A DNA stretch of 64,000 nucleotides from Bacillota bacterium (GTDB taxonomy: Bacteria; Bacillota; Clostridia; Lachnospirales; Lachnospiraceae). This document shows positions 1 through 7,820 of this stretch, in pieces. The stretch spans positions 124,001-188,000 of the forward strand of contig JAEZZQ010000001.1 in NCBI GenBank assembly GCA_023442465.1, written 5' to 3'. The position numbers and the translations under genes were made by a program. The notes beneath the pieces were generated by a model, which had not been told where the DNA came from, ran no database searches, and saw nothing but the letters and a program-made list of their open reading frames with translations. Positions within the stretch are counted from its first letter, which is position 1; each line of letters begins with the position of its first letter.

Positions 1-652
1 ATAAGGTCTCAAAAAAGGAAGAGGAACTGAAATAAAGAACGGAACGGCCCTTTTCAATCAATTCTTTTGCGACGCAGCCGGACAAAAATGACTTGCCAGA
101 CCCTACTGTACCATAAAAGAATAAATTTTGATAGATGGAATTAAAATTTTCTATAAATTTCTTGCAAGTATTTACGGCGTCCATAAAAAGCACGAGGTCG
201 TCGTCCTTATAATACTCATAAGAAAGATTGGCGAAATTCTCGTGCTGCAGCATCTTGCTGATGTGAGACTGCTCATAAAGCATGGAAATTTCGAACTGGC
301 GGAAACAATGACATTTCTGTCCGTCTATGTATCCGGTATCCTTACAGTCGGGGCAGTCGTAAACCGGATCCAGATAATCGGAAGGATAGCCGGAAGAGAC
401 CAAAAGCTTCGTCTTGCTTTCAGAAAAGTTCTTAATGATCACTTTTAAATCGTCGAGGGCTGAATTATCACCGCTCAAAAGCTTTTTTCCATGTTCTACG
501 GAAATGGAGGCTATGGAGTCATCCAGTTCCTTGTAGCCGTCCACATGCTCATAAATGTAGGCACGGCGCTTCTCTAATAAATGCCGGTTCTTGTCCTGCT
601 TTTCCTCATATGTGCGAATAATGAAATTATATTGAACATTATTTAACGTCAC
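1..652 (-). CDS. dnaC: DnaC-like helicase loader ATPase, 3' end beyond window
   Basis: This is a primosomal ATPase that would load the replicative helicase. The reading frame is open from a GTG at 652 to the left edge, so the C-terminal half is missing. An AAGGAG site at 660-665 sits 7 nt before the GTG. Visible features are an N-terminal charged helical stretch, a zinc-finger-like run of cysteines (YDCPDCKDTGYIDG then CHCF) and a Walker A motif GTVGSGKS. It lies 17 nt behind the dnaD-like gene, so the two are probably one operon. The order DnaD then DnaC matches the Gram-positive primosome pair. Recognition rests on the cysteine-rich linker plus Walker A, which are usual for Clostridia DnaC/DnaI relatives. 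Confidence 0.85.
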   Translation of the reverse strand, partial: MTLNNVQYNFIIRTYEEKQDKNRHLLEKRRAYIYEHVDGYKELDDSIASISVEHGKKLLSGDNSALDDLKVIIKNFSESKTKLLVSSGYPSDYLDPVYDCPDCKDTGYIDGQKCHCFRQFEISMLYEQSHISKMLQHENFANLSYEYYKDDDLVLFMDAVNTCKKFIENFNSIYQNLFFYGTVGSGKSFLSGCVAKELIEKGRSVLYFSSSSFFETL

Positions 653-669
653 AGCGAAGTCTCCTTAAA

Positions 670-1767
670 TTATCGGATTTTTAAGAGTTCCTTTTCCAGC
701 GTCTCGAAGTCATAGTCGTGCTGCTTGAACTGATTAAAGGCATTGTTCGAAACGGACTTGGGCAGTGTGCGGGAAGTCTTGCCGCGCAGGAATTTCTCAT
801 CCTCCTTGGCAATATCGGAAAGATGGTGGACACCCGCATCGTGCCAGCTCTTTAGAATGGTATCAGCATATTCGAAACGATGTTTATCCGTTCCCAAGAC
901 AGTACGCTCGCAGGCAACGCGAATCACATCCATTCCAAAGCCAAGCTCCTTCGTCCAGCGGCGGATGTAATCCGCTTCCTTGGAAGTGGGAGAGGTATTC
1001 TTGCCCAAAGAATTCATAATGTCGTAAACTGATTTATCATATTTGTAAGCATACTTTTCCGCATCCTTTGGATTGGTAATTCCTGACTGTGCCCAACTGA
1101 CAGCCACTTTTTCTATGTAACGGAAATCCTTTTTCCCGCGTTCTACGCAATACTGGACCAGATAATCGATTAAGTCTACGGAAAAAGCGAGCTTATCCGA
1201 AATGAAGAATATAGTTCTCACTTCGGAGGGAGATAAGGTCTTTCCTATGTATTGTTCCACGATAAATAATAATTGCGAGGTTTCTTCTTTCGATTTAAAC
1301 TCTTTTAACTGGTCTAAGGAATAAGACGGCTTTTCATATGGTTCTTCGCCCGTTTGCTTATCTTCCGGAGCGGAGGCCTGCTCTAAAGCAGTTTCTACGG
1401 GGGGAGAAACGGATTCCTTGGCAACCCGTGCCATTACCGGTGCAGCAGGCATAGAACTTCCGTTTATCTGGCGGCTCAAATCGAGAAGATGAATGCCGAT
1501 CAAATTTTTGGATTCGTCGTATTCTAAGGAAAGAAGATGATTCTTCTCCCAATATTTGAGCGCACGCATCACGTCTTTTTCCGTGTGATTAAATTTGTCC
1601 GCAATATCGGACAGACTGAAAGACAGATTGGCATTCATCATGCGGATAAGATAAATGTATATTTTAAGCTGTGCATCGTTAGCATCCGTCATATATTCGT
1701 CAATAAAAATATTGGATACAGCCGTTGCATCCACATAGTTGTCCTTATAAATTGTTAAACGCCCCAT
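670..1767 (-). CDS. DnaD-domain replication initiation protein
   Basis: This 365-residue protein is a primosome component acting in replication initiation or restart with the DnaC-like protein encoded next. The N-terminal ~90 residues look like a winged-helix domain (SLSDIADKFNHTEKDVMRALKYW). A low-complexity linker follows at about 100-150. Two tandem DnaD/DnaB_2 type domains follow, at about 165-235 (ending in a SWAQSGITNPKDAEKY-type motif) and about 260-340 (ending with LKSWHDAGVHHLSDI). Two DnaD repeats are common in Clostridia. The start ATG at 1767 lies just inside a short intergenic region carrying a MITE copy and a DnaA-box cluster, so expression may be tied to DnaA. Confidence 0.88.
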   Translation of the reverse strand: MGRLTIYKDNYVDATAVSNIFIDEYMTDANDAQLKIYIYLIRMMNANLSFSLSDIADKFNHTEKDVMRALKYWEKNHLLSLEYDESKNLIGIHLLDLSRQINGSSMPAAPVMARVAKESVSPPVETALEQASAPEDKQTGEEPYEKPSYSLDQLKEFKSKEETSQLLFIVEQYIGKTLSPSEVRTIFFISDKLAFSVDLIDYLVQYCVERGKKDFRYIEKVAVSWAQSGITNPKDAEKYAYKYDKSVYDIMNSLGKNTSPTSKEADYIRRWTKELGFGMDVIRVACERTVLGTDKHRFEYADTILKSWHDAGVHHLSDIAKEDEKFLRGKTSRTLPKSVSNNAFNQFKQHDYDFETLEKELLKIR

Positions 1768-1791
1768 TTATCTCACCCATTTTCATTATAT

Positions 1792-1941
1792 GTTACTGTT
1801 CATTCCGTTCTCAGCAACGTATGATTTCTGCAATACAAAAATTTTGCGTGTATGATTCGCGCTGCGAAGCAGAAATCATCCCTTAAATCACGTTCTTACG
1901 CGGCTTAACAGTAAATGTCAAGCTGTTGTGTGAACAGTAAC
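1792..1941 (+). mobile_element. MITE-like element, copy A1, with 8-bp target duplication
   Basis: A 150-bp non-coding element with 12-bp ends (GTTACTGTTCAT and GTGAACAGTAAC, one mismatch). It is flanked by a perfect direct repeat CATTATAT at 1784-1791 and 1942-1949, the expected footprint of transposition. Inside are an ATGATTTCTGC-type block and a CTTAACAG...CTGTT hairpin, shared with the copies at 12267-12416 and 15046-15178. No coding capacity. The mobilising transposase is not in this window. Confidence 0.85.
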
Positions 1942-2051
1942 CATTATATTACTATACTCATTTCAAAGCAAGTTGAATTATAACATAACCCTTCTCAAAA
2001 ATAAATAGTCAATTTGCCAGAAAACGCCGTAAATACGCCATTTTACAGAAA

Positions 2052-2234
2052 TGTGGACGATGTGGATAATGTGGATAATTATAGTTCAAAAAAGGATATA
2101 CGATGAACAAAGATATGTAAAGTTCATGTAAAAATCGGGGGTTACGGAGGTGCTTTCCCGAAGGAGCAAAAAGCTGAAATATCCACAAATTTTAAAAAGC
2201 TTAGGGCTCTTAAAATTGTGGATATTGTGGATAG
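2052..2234. promoter_or_regulatory. DnaA-box cluster with 9-bp phasing
   Basis: Three head-to-tail 9-mers abut each other: TGTGGACGA (2052-2060), TGTGGATAA (2061-2069) and TGTGGATAA (2070-2078). The last two are exact complements of the DnaA consensus TTATCCACA. A reversed near-match ATATCCACA lies at 2179-2187, and two more abutting units, TGTGGATAT (2217-2225) and TGTGGATAG (2226-2234), end at the murC stop codon. Positions 2181-2223 form an imperfect palindrome whose arms contain boxes; it may also serve as the murC terminator. The stretch 1950-2050 is AT-rich. The whole gap 1768-2234 holds only this and the MITE. Function could be an origin element, a DnaA-titration site, or DnaA control of dnaD. 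Confidence 0.65.
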
Positions 2235-3614
2235 CTATTTTTTTAGAAGATTTTCTCCCACTTTTACGATATCTCCAGCCCCCATAGTTATCAACAAGTC
2301 ATTTTTAACACAGCTCTCTGATAAAAAATTTTCAATTTCTTCAAAAGAAGAAAGATAGAAGCATTCAGCTCCCAGCTTATTTATTTCCGCTTGAAGATTG
2401 GCCGAGCTAATGCCGAGATTATCTGTCTCCCTGGCTGCATATATATCAGAAAGGACTACCTTGTCTGCCAGTGAGAGTGCGGCGGCAAATTCTTTTAAGA
2501 AGGATTTCGTCCGCGTATATGTGTGAGGCTGAAAAACACACCACAATGTATTGTGAGGATAATTCTGAGCCGCTTTCAAGGTCGCAGTAATTTCTGTAGG
2601 ATGATGAGCATAATCATCGATGATAGTAACGCCGTCTTTTTTGCCCTTATATTCAAAACGCCTGTCGGTACCCGAAAAGTGCAGGAGAGCCTTTTTCACC
2701 GTCTCGCTGCCGATACCCAGGACATCGGCGAGGGCGATGGCAGCCATGGCATTATGCACGTTATGTTCCCCGGGAACCATAAGGGAAAAGGCTTCGGATA
2801 AACCATTTCTCCGGTTCAGCATAAAGGATGCATGGGCCAGCTCGTCAAAATGCAGATCGGTATAGCTGTAATCGCAGTCGGGAGCAGAGCCGCAGGTAAT
2901 GACCTGACAAAGCAGCCCTTCGGTGATTTCTTCGTAATTATCGATGTCTCCGTTAATGATGAGAGTTCCATCCGCCGGCAGAAGCTTGGCAAATTTATGG
3001 AATGAAGTGCGGATATCATGAATATCTTTAAAGAAGTCGAGATGATCTTCTTCTATATTAAGTATAATTCCGATCTTCGGAAAAAAGCTTAAGAAGCTAT
3101 TGGTGTATTCACAGGCCTCCGTCACGAAGTATTCGGACTTGCCTACCCGGATATTGCCTCCTATAGTCTTGAAGATGCCGCCGATGGAAAGCGTAGGATC
3201 GCGGTCATCCTCGAGGAGAATCTCCGATATCATGGAAGTGGTGGTAGTCTTGCCATGGGTGCCGCTGACAGCGATGGGAAGCTTATAATTTTTCATCATC
3301 TGACCGAGGAGCTCGGCCCTCGACAGGTGGGGAATGCCCATTTCCTTCATGGCGATGAACTCGGGATTATCGGGATGGATGGCACTGGTGTATACGATGA
3401 GGTCGATATCGGAGGTCAGATTCTCTGCCCTTTGTCCGTAATGGACAACCGCCCCCTTCTCCTTCAAGGCTTCGGTTAAAGAAGACTGTCTCATATCCGA
3501 GCCGGACACTTTGAAATCCTCCGTCAGAAGAATCTCAGCGAGACCGCTCATGCTGATGCCGCCGATGCCGATGAAGTATATGTGAATAGGGTGTTGAAAA
3601 TCAATGTTATACAT
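2235..3614 (-). CDS. murC: UDP-N-acetylmuramate--L-alanine ligase
   Basis: Cytoplasmic peptidoglycan precursor enzyme that joins L-alanine to UDP-MurNAc with ATP. The 459 residues match the family length. A Rossmann glycine motif GIGGISMSG is at 16-24, the Mur-ligase ATP loop GTHGKTTTTS is at 118-127, and the central motif DDYAHHPTEI and the C-terminal FQPHTYTRT motif are typical of MurC. The start ATG at 3614 has AGGAAG upstream and a promoter at 3701-3729. It is first in a leftward cluster with dnaD and dnaC, though the 467-bp gap with a hairpin makes co-transcription with dnaD uncertain. Confidence 0.97.
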   Translation of the reverse strand: MYNIDFQHPIHIYFIGIGGISMSGLAEILLTEDFKVSGSDMRQSSLTEALKEKGAVVHYGQRAENLTSDIDLIVYTSAIHPDNPEFIAMKEMGIPHLSRAELLGQMMKNYKLPIAVSGTHGKTTTTSMISEILLEDDRDPTLSIGGIFKTIGGNIRVGKSEYFVTEACEYTNSFLSFFPKIGIILNIEEDHLDFFKDIHDIRTSFHKFAKLLPADGTLIINGDIDNYEEITEGLLCQVITCGSAPDCDYSYTDLHFDELAHASFMLNRRNGLSEAFSLMVPGEHNVHNAMAAIALADVLGIGSETVKKALLHFSGTDRRFEYKGKKDGVTIIDDYAHHPTEITATLKAAQNYPHNTLWCVFQPHTYTRTKSFLKEFAAALSLADKVVLSDIYAARETDNLGISSANLQAEINKLGAECFYLSSFEEIENFLSESCVKNDLLITMGAGDIVKVGENLLKK

Positions 3615-3700
3615 AACCGCACTTCCTGTTCTTTTTTATGCTTATACTGTACTGCCCGGGGTGACGATATGTTTTTTCCTCCGGACGATACGCATACTAT

Positions 3701-3729
3701 ATTATACTCACATAGCCGGAAAAAACCAA
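3701..3729 (-). promoter_or_regulatory. Probable sigma-A promoter for murC
   Basis: On the minus strand, TTGGTT (3724-3729) and a perfect TATAAT (3701-3706) are separated by 17 bp, about 90 bp before the murC ATG. The intergenic region 3615-4021 holds this promoter, the divergent glgC promoter, and AT-rich sequence with no convincing gene. Confidence 0.6.
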
Positions 3730-3928
3730 TAGCAATTTGAGTCGGATATTGTCATGGAAGGAAACAAGCCCCGTAATACGGCACATTTTGACTAAAAGTG
3801 ACTGCATGATACGCAGAAAATTGCAAAAAGATATAAAAAATATACAAATAATATTCTTTAAAGATAAAAATATTGTAAAAAATTTACATAAAAAATGCCG
3901 TAAATCGAAAAGTATTTTGTAAAAAATA

Positions 3929-3957
3929 TTCACTTTCTTAGTATAATATGGTATAAT
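3929..3957 (+). promoter_or_regulatory. Probable promoter for glgC-glgD
   Basis: TTCACT (3929-3934) and TATAAT (3952-3957) with a 17-bp spacer, 64 bp before the glgC ATG. A second TATAAT at 3942-3947 overlaps the spacer, so the exact start point is uncertain. Confidence 0.6.
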
Positions 3958-4021
3958 CTAAAACACAATATAGTAATTACTTAAGTGTGACTAACAGGTA
4001 AGACTAATAAGAGGTGATGAC

Positions 4022-5296
4022 ATGATTAAAAAAGAAATGATTGCCATGTTGTTAGCTGGGGGACAAGGAAGCCGTCTGGGCGTTTTGACATCGAAGGTGG
4101 CAAAACCGGCGGTAGCCTTCGGGGGAAAGTACAGAATTATCGATTTCCCTCTCAGCAATTGCATTAACTCCGGTGTGGATACTGTGGGAGTATTGACCCA
4201 GTATCAGCCTCTTAGGCTGAATACACACATAGGAATAGGTATTCCGTGGGATCTTGACAGGAATATTGGCGGTGTGACGGTGCTTCCGCCTTATGAAAAG
4301 AGCACCAACAGCGAGTGGTACACAGGAACTGCCAACGCTATTTATCAGAATATCGATTATATTGATAGCTTTAATCCCGACTACGTGCTGATACTTTCCG
4401 GTGACCATATTTATAAGATGGATTACGAGGTAATGTTAGACTTCCATAAGGAGAACAACGCCGAGGTAACGATCGCAGTCATGCCGGTGCCCATGGAGGA
4501 AGCAAAGAGGTTCGGTATCATGATTACCGACGACAATAAGCAGATAACGGATTTTGAGGAAAAACCCGAACATCCGAGAAGTAATCTGGCTTCTATGGGG
4601 ATTTACATATTTAGCTGGAAGGTTCTGAAGGAATCCTTGATTATGAATTCGGAACAGCCGGCGCTGGATTTTGGCAAGCATATCATCCCATATTGCCATA
4701 AGAAGGGTTCTCCGCTGTACGCATATGAATTTAACGGTTATTGGAAGGATGTAGGAACGCTCAGTTCCTATTGGGAAGCCAATATGGAGCTCATTAACAT
4801 CGTTCCTGAGTTCAATCTGTATGAAGAATATTGGAAAATATATACGAGAAGCACGATACTTCCCCCTCAGTACATATCCTCCGAGAGCGTAATCGAGAAG
4901 AGCATCATCGGAGAAGGTTCAGATATTCACGGGGAGATTTACAATTCGGTAATCGGCTGCGGTGTTACTATCGAGAAGGGTACTGTGGTGAGGGATTCCA
5001 TTATCATGAACGAAGCCCACATCGGTTCGGATTGTGAACTGAACAAAGTAATTATCGCAGAGAATGTAGACATCGGGAACAATGTAAGGATGGGAATCGG
5101 CGACGAGGTGGCTAACGAGACGGATCCGCATATCTACAATGAAGGAATGGTTACGGTGGGAGAGAAGAGCGTGATTCCCGCAGGCGTGACCATAGGAAAG
5201 AATACCGTAATCTTTGGAGTCACGGCGCTGGAGGACTATGAACAGGCAAATCTTTTAAGCGGCAGAACATTGATAAAGGCGGGTGAAGAACATTGA
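4022..5296 (+). CDS. glgC: Glucose-1-phosphate adenylyltransferase, catalytic subunit
   Basis: Makes ADP-glucose from glucose-1-phosphate and ATP, the committed step of glycogen synthesis. The 424 residues have the usual two-part build. The N-terminal nucleotidyltransferase fold carries GGQGSRLG at 13-20, the intact VAKPAVAFGGKYRIIDF lysine region and SGDHIYKMDY. The C-terminal left-handed beta-helix (about 290-400) has hexapeptide repeats. AGAGGTGAT precedes the ATG. The stop overlaps the glgD start, so the pair is translationally coupled. With glgP at 32404 the window encodes both making and breaking of glycogen. Confidence 0.96.
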   Translation: MIKKEMIAMLLAGGQGSRLGVLTSKVAKPAVAFGGKYRIIDFPLSNCINSGVDTVGVLTQYQPLRLNTHIGIGIPWDLDRNIGGVTVLPPYEKSTNSEWYTGTANAIYQNIDYIDSFNPDYVLILSGDHIYKMDYEVMLDFHKENNAEVTIAVMPVPMEEAKRFGIMITDDNKQITDFEEKPEHPRSNLASMGIYIFSWKVLKESLIMNSEQPALDFGKHIIPYCHKKGSPLYAYEFNGYWKDVGTLSSYWEANMELINIVPEFNLYEEYWKIYTRSTILPPQYISSESVIEKSIIGEGSDIHGEIYNSVIGCGVTIEKGTVVRDSIIMNEAHIGSDCELNKVIIAENVDIGNNVRMGIGDEVANETDPHIYNEGMVTVGEKSVIPAGVTIGKNTVIFGVTALEDYEQANLLSGRTLIKAGEEH

Positions 5297-6411
5297 GAGC
5301 GATTGGTATTATTTTAGCAGGCGGCAACAATCACAGAATGAAAGAGCTATCCCAGAAGCGCGCAGTATGCGCGATGCCTATTGCGGGAAGCTACCGAAGC
5401 ATCGACTTTGCTCTTAGCAATATGTCCAACTCGCATATTCAAAAGGTTGCGGTATTTACGCAGTACAATGCCAGAAGCCTGAACGAGCACTTAAGCTCTT
5501 CCAAATGGTGGGATTTCGGACGTAAGCAGGGAGGATTATTCGTTTTTACGCCGGCGGTTACGGCAGAGAGCAACTTTTGGTACAGAGGAACGGCGGACGC
5601 TATTGCCCAGAACCTCACCTTTTTAAAGAACAGTCATGAGCCGTATGTAGTCATCGCTTCCGGTGACGGAATCTATAAGATGGATTACAACAAGGTGCTG
5701 GAATATCATATCGATAAGAAGGCGGATATTACAGTTGTATGCAAGGACATGCCGGTAGATATGGATGCGGGAAGATACGGTGTCATTAAGATGAATGAAG
5801 AGAGCCGTATCGAGGAATTTGAAGAGAAGCCCATAGTGGCCAGATCCAGTACCGTTTCCTGTGGTATTTACATAGTAAGAAGGCGGCAGCTCATAGAGAT
5901 GATAGAAAAGGGCATGGAAGAAGACCGTTATGATTTTGTAAAGGATATTCTCATCCGCTATAAGAACATGAAGAGGATATACGGCTACAAGATTAAGTCT
6001 TACTGGAGCAATATAGCGACGGTTCAGGACTATTTCGACACGAATATGGATTTTCTGAAGCCTGAGATCAGGGACTACTTCTTCAGGCAGTATCCCGATG
6101 TATATTCCAAGGTGGATGACTTGCCGCCTGCGAAATATAATGTGGGAGCAAATGTGAAAAACAGTTTGATTTCCAGCGGAAGCATCGTAAATGGGACAGT
6201 TGAGGATTCCGTTATCTTTAAAAAGACATACATTGGAAATAATTGTTACATAAAGAATTCCATTATTCTGAACGATGTTTATATCGGGGACAACACCCAT
6301 ATTGAAAACTGTATAGTGGAGAGTAGGAATACCATTAGGGCCAATTCCTACCATAAGGGCGAGGAAGGTATTAAAGTTGTGATAGAGCATAATGACAGGT
6401 ATGTCATATAG
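5293..6411 (+). CDS. glgD: GlgD, regulatory-type ADP-glucose pyrophosphorylase subunit
   Basis: This 372-residue paralogue of GlgC starts with TTG at 5293, overlapping the glgC stop (TTGA). The fold is kept (SGDGIYKMDY; C-terminal hexapeptide repeats), but the N-terminal catalytic loop is altered: GGNNHRMKELSQKRAVCAMP replaces the GGxGxRL...KPAV pattern, losing the key lysine-proline region seen in GlgC. That agrees with the known role of GlgD as a poorly active partner that tunes GlgC in a mixed tetramer. Overlap with glgC supports a 1:1 complex. Confidence 0.93.
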   Translation: MRAIGIILAGGNNHRMKELSQKRAVCAMPIAGSYRSIDFALSNMSNSHIQKVAVFTQYNARSLNEHLSSSKWWDFGRKQGGLFVFTPAVTAESNFWYRGTADAIAQNLTFLKNSHEPYVVIASGDGIYKMDYNKVLEYHIDKKADITVVCKDMPVDMDAGRYGVIKMNEESRIEEFEEKPIVARSSTVSCGIYIVRRRQLIEMIEKGMEEDRYDFVKDILIRYKNMKRIYGYKIKSYWSNIATVQDYFDTNMDFLKPEIRDYFFRQYPDVYSKVDDLPPAKYNVGANVKNSLISSGSIVNGTVEDSVIFKKTYIGNNCYIKNSIILNDVYIGDNTHIENCIVESRNTIRANSYHKGEEGIKVVIEHNDRYVI

Positions 6412-6447
6412 CGATAAACCTATGATTAGCCAAGGGGGACAAACGAC

Positions 6448-6723
6448 ATGGATATTACAGACGTAAGAGTGCGTAAAATTACGAAGGAAGGAAAGATGAA
6501 GGCAATTGTATCGATTACCTTGGACGAAGAGTTTGTAGTTCATGATATCAAGGTAATTGAAGGAGAGAAGGGGCTTTTTATAGCAATGCCGAGTAAAAAA
6601 GCGACGGATGGAGAATACAGGGATATCGCCCATCCAATCAATTCGAGCACAAGGGAGCGGATTCAGGCGACGATACTGGAGAGCTATGAAAAGGCGCTTT
6701 TAGAGCCGGATGAAGAAGAATAG
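6448..6723 (+). CDS. spoVG: SpoVG, septation/sporulation RNA- or DNA-binding regulator
   Basis: A 91-residue protein matching SpoVG over its full length: MDITDVRVRKI at the start, then the FVVHDIKVIEGEKGLFIAMPS core and an R...I...E-rich tail (HPINSSTRERIQATIL). SpoVG affects division-septum placement and sporulation in Bacillus and binds nucleic acid in several Firmicutes. An AAGGGGG site precedes the ATG. It follows glgD by 36 bp and may be partly co-transcribed. The spoVG...pth-mfd order echoes the Bacillus spoVG-gcaD-prs-ctc-pth-mfd arrangement. Confidence 0.95.
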   Translation: MDITDVRVRKITKEGKMKAIVSITLDEEFVVHDIKVIEGEKGLFIAMPSKKATDGEYRDIAHPINSSTRERIQATILESYEKALLEPDEEE

Positions 6724-6760
6724 GATAAAAGCCGAAATAAAACAAAGAAAAACATGCGAA

Positions 6761-6795
6761 GAAACGGGAATGCTTTAAATGAGCATTCCCGTTTC
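6761..6795 (+). terminator. Hairpin behind spoVG
   Basis: A perfect 14-bp stem (GAAACGGGAATGCT / AGCATTCCCGTTTC) with a 7-nt loop, 37 bp after spoVG. The T-run is poor because repeat copy B1 begins at the next base, possibly inserted into the terminator tail. Confidence 0.7.
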
Positions 6796-6920
6796 TTATG
6801 TAATGGGAAAGTGCATCTATTACATAAAACAAATAGATGCGCAGCTGCGCGCGCCAAACAAAAGCTGTGCCGCCAAAGTATTTGGCTGTGAAAGCGGACG
6901 AGGCACACTTTTGTTCGGCC
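6796..6920 (-). repeat. Dispersed hairpin repeat, copy B1
   Basis: Read on the minus strand: GAACAAAAGTGTGC, a CCAAATACTTT block, CACAGCTTTTGTT, GCGCGC(G)AGCTGCGCATC, then a terminal hairpin TTATGTAAT / ATTACATAA whose loop contains GCACTTTCC. The same order of blocks recurs on the plus strand at 26000-26114 and, partly, on the minus strand at 62974-63049. Together with the spoVG hairpin and the 6999-7059 stem it fills the 6724-7189 gap. Confidence 0.75.
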
Positions 6921-6998
6921 ATTAGAAAACACTTTGTTGAAATGTAGAAGGTTTAAGGTTAAAATGATGTGTAAGCGTTAATGGACAACAGGAGAAAA

Positions 6999-7059
6999 GT
7001 GTGAAAAGAAATTCTAAGCTGATAAAAAACATCATCTAAGAATTTCTATAATTTCACAC
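6999..7059. repeat. Long imperfect inverted repeat before pth
   Basis: Arms GTGTGAAA...AGAAATTCT...GAT and ATC...AGAATTTCT...TTTCACAC pair over about 60 nt with small bulges and an A-rich loop. A second short stem (GAAGAAG / CTTCTTC) follows at about 7061-7085. It could be a leader structure for pth, a terminator, or an old insertion; nothing decides between them. Confidence 0.45.
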
Positions 7060-7189
7060 GGAAGAAGCCTCTCTGAGTCTTCTTCATGGATTGCTTGTGC
7101 CCCAGCGCGGCATGTTTATAAGGTTGAATAAAAATGCGTATTCAACTATTGATTTGAGTGCGCGTCGCAACGCGCAGATGGGTATAAAA

Positions 7190-7765
7190 ATGTATATTAT
7201 TGCAGGCCTGGGAAATCCGGGAAAAGAATATGAAAATACAAGGCATAATGTGGGTTTCGATGTGATAGATGCCCTTGCGGACAAATATAATATTAGTGTA
7301 GCTGAATTGAAACACAGGTCGATGATTGGGAAGGGCTATGTGGGAGGCCAGAAGGTAGTTCTAGTAAAGCCCCTTACATTCATGAACTTAAGCGGAGAAA
7401 GCATCCGCCCTGTCATCGATTATTATAAGGCGGAAGCGGAGAGCGATTTGATTGTCATTTCGGATGACATCAGTCTGGAGCCGGGGCAGATACGCGTCAG
7501 AAAGAAAGGCAGCGCCGGAGGCCATAATGGATTGAAGAACATTATAAAGCAGTTGGGACACGATAATTTTCAGCGGGTACGCATAGGCGTGGGAGAGAAG
7601 CCGAAAAATTATGACCTTGCCGACTGGGTGCTGGGGCACTTCAATAAAGAGGAAAAGGCGGCGGTGGACGAGGCGCTGGACAAGGCGGTAAAAGCGTTGG
7701 AAATTATGCTGACCGACGGAGCCGATACCGCTATGAATGAATTCAACCGCAAAGTATCGTTATAA
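7190..7765 (+). CDS. pth: Peptidyl-tRNA hydrolase
   Basis: Recycles tRNA by cleaving peptidyl-tRNA released from stalled ribosomes. The 191 residues from ATG 7190 begin MYIIAGLGNPGKEYENTRHN, the family N-terminus with the Asn and catalytic His. FMNLSGES, SDDISLEPGQIRVRKKGSAG-type and GGHNGLK motifs follow in the proper order. The open frame extends upstream to a TTG at 7091, and another ATG lies at 7178 (MGIK...), but family alignment favours 7190. No strong ribosome site is seen before any candidate. It is followed by mfd 55 bp later, a conserved Firmicute pair. Confidence 0.93.
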   Translation: MYIIAGLGNPGKEYENTRHNVGFDVIDALADKYNISVAELKHRSMIGKGYVGGQKVVLVKPLTFMNLSGESIRPVIDYYKAEAESDLIVISDDISLEPGQIRVRKKGSAGGHNGLKNIIKQLGHDNFQRVRIGVGEKPKNYDLADWVLGHFNKEEKAAVDEALDKAVKALEIMLTDGADTAMNEFNRKVSL

Positions 7766-7820
7766 AGATATCGGCGATTGCTGCAAGGAATTAAAAAACA
7801 ACCAGGAGAGGAATATTTAG

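Noticed and set aside
128..448. A 106-codon plus-strand frame at the left edge
   Set aside because: It is antisense to the DnaC-like gene, which has Walker A and a good start signal on the other strand.
670..1767. Prophage replication module (DnaD/DnaC pair)
   Set aside because: The pair sits next to murC among housekeeping genes and no phage structural, integrase or repressor genes are nearby.
1768..2234. Calling this the replication origin outright
   Set aside because: dnaA, dnaN and strand-skew evidence are not in view; only the DnaA boxes are supported.
5623..6633. A 336-codon minus-strand frame opposite glgD
   Set aside because: It covers glgD and spoVG, both clear genes, and has no family features.
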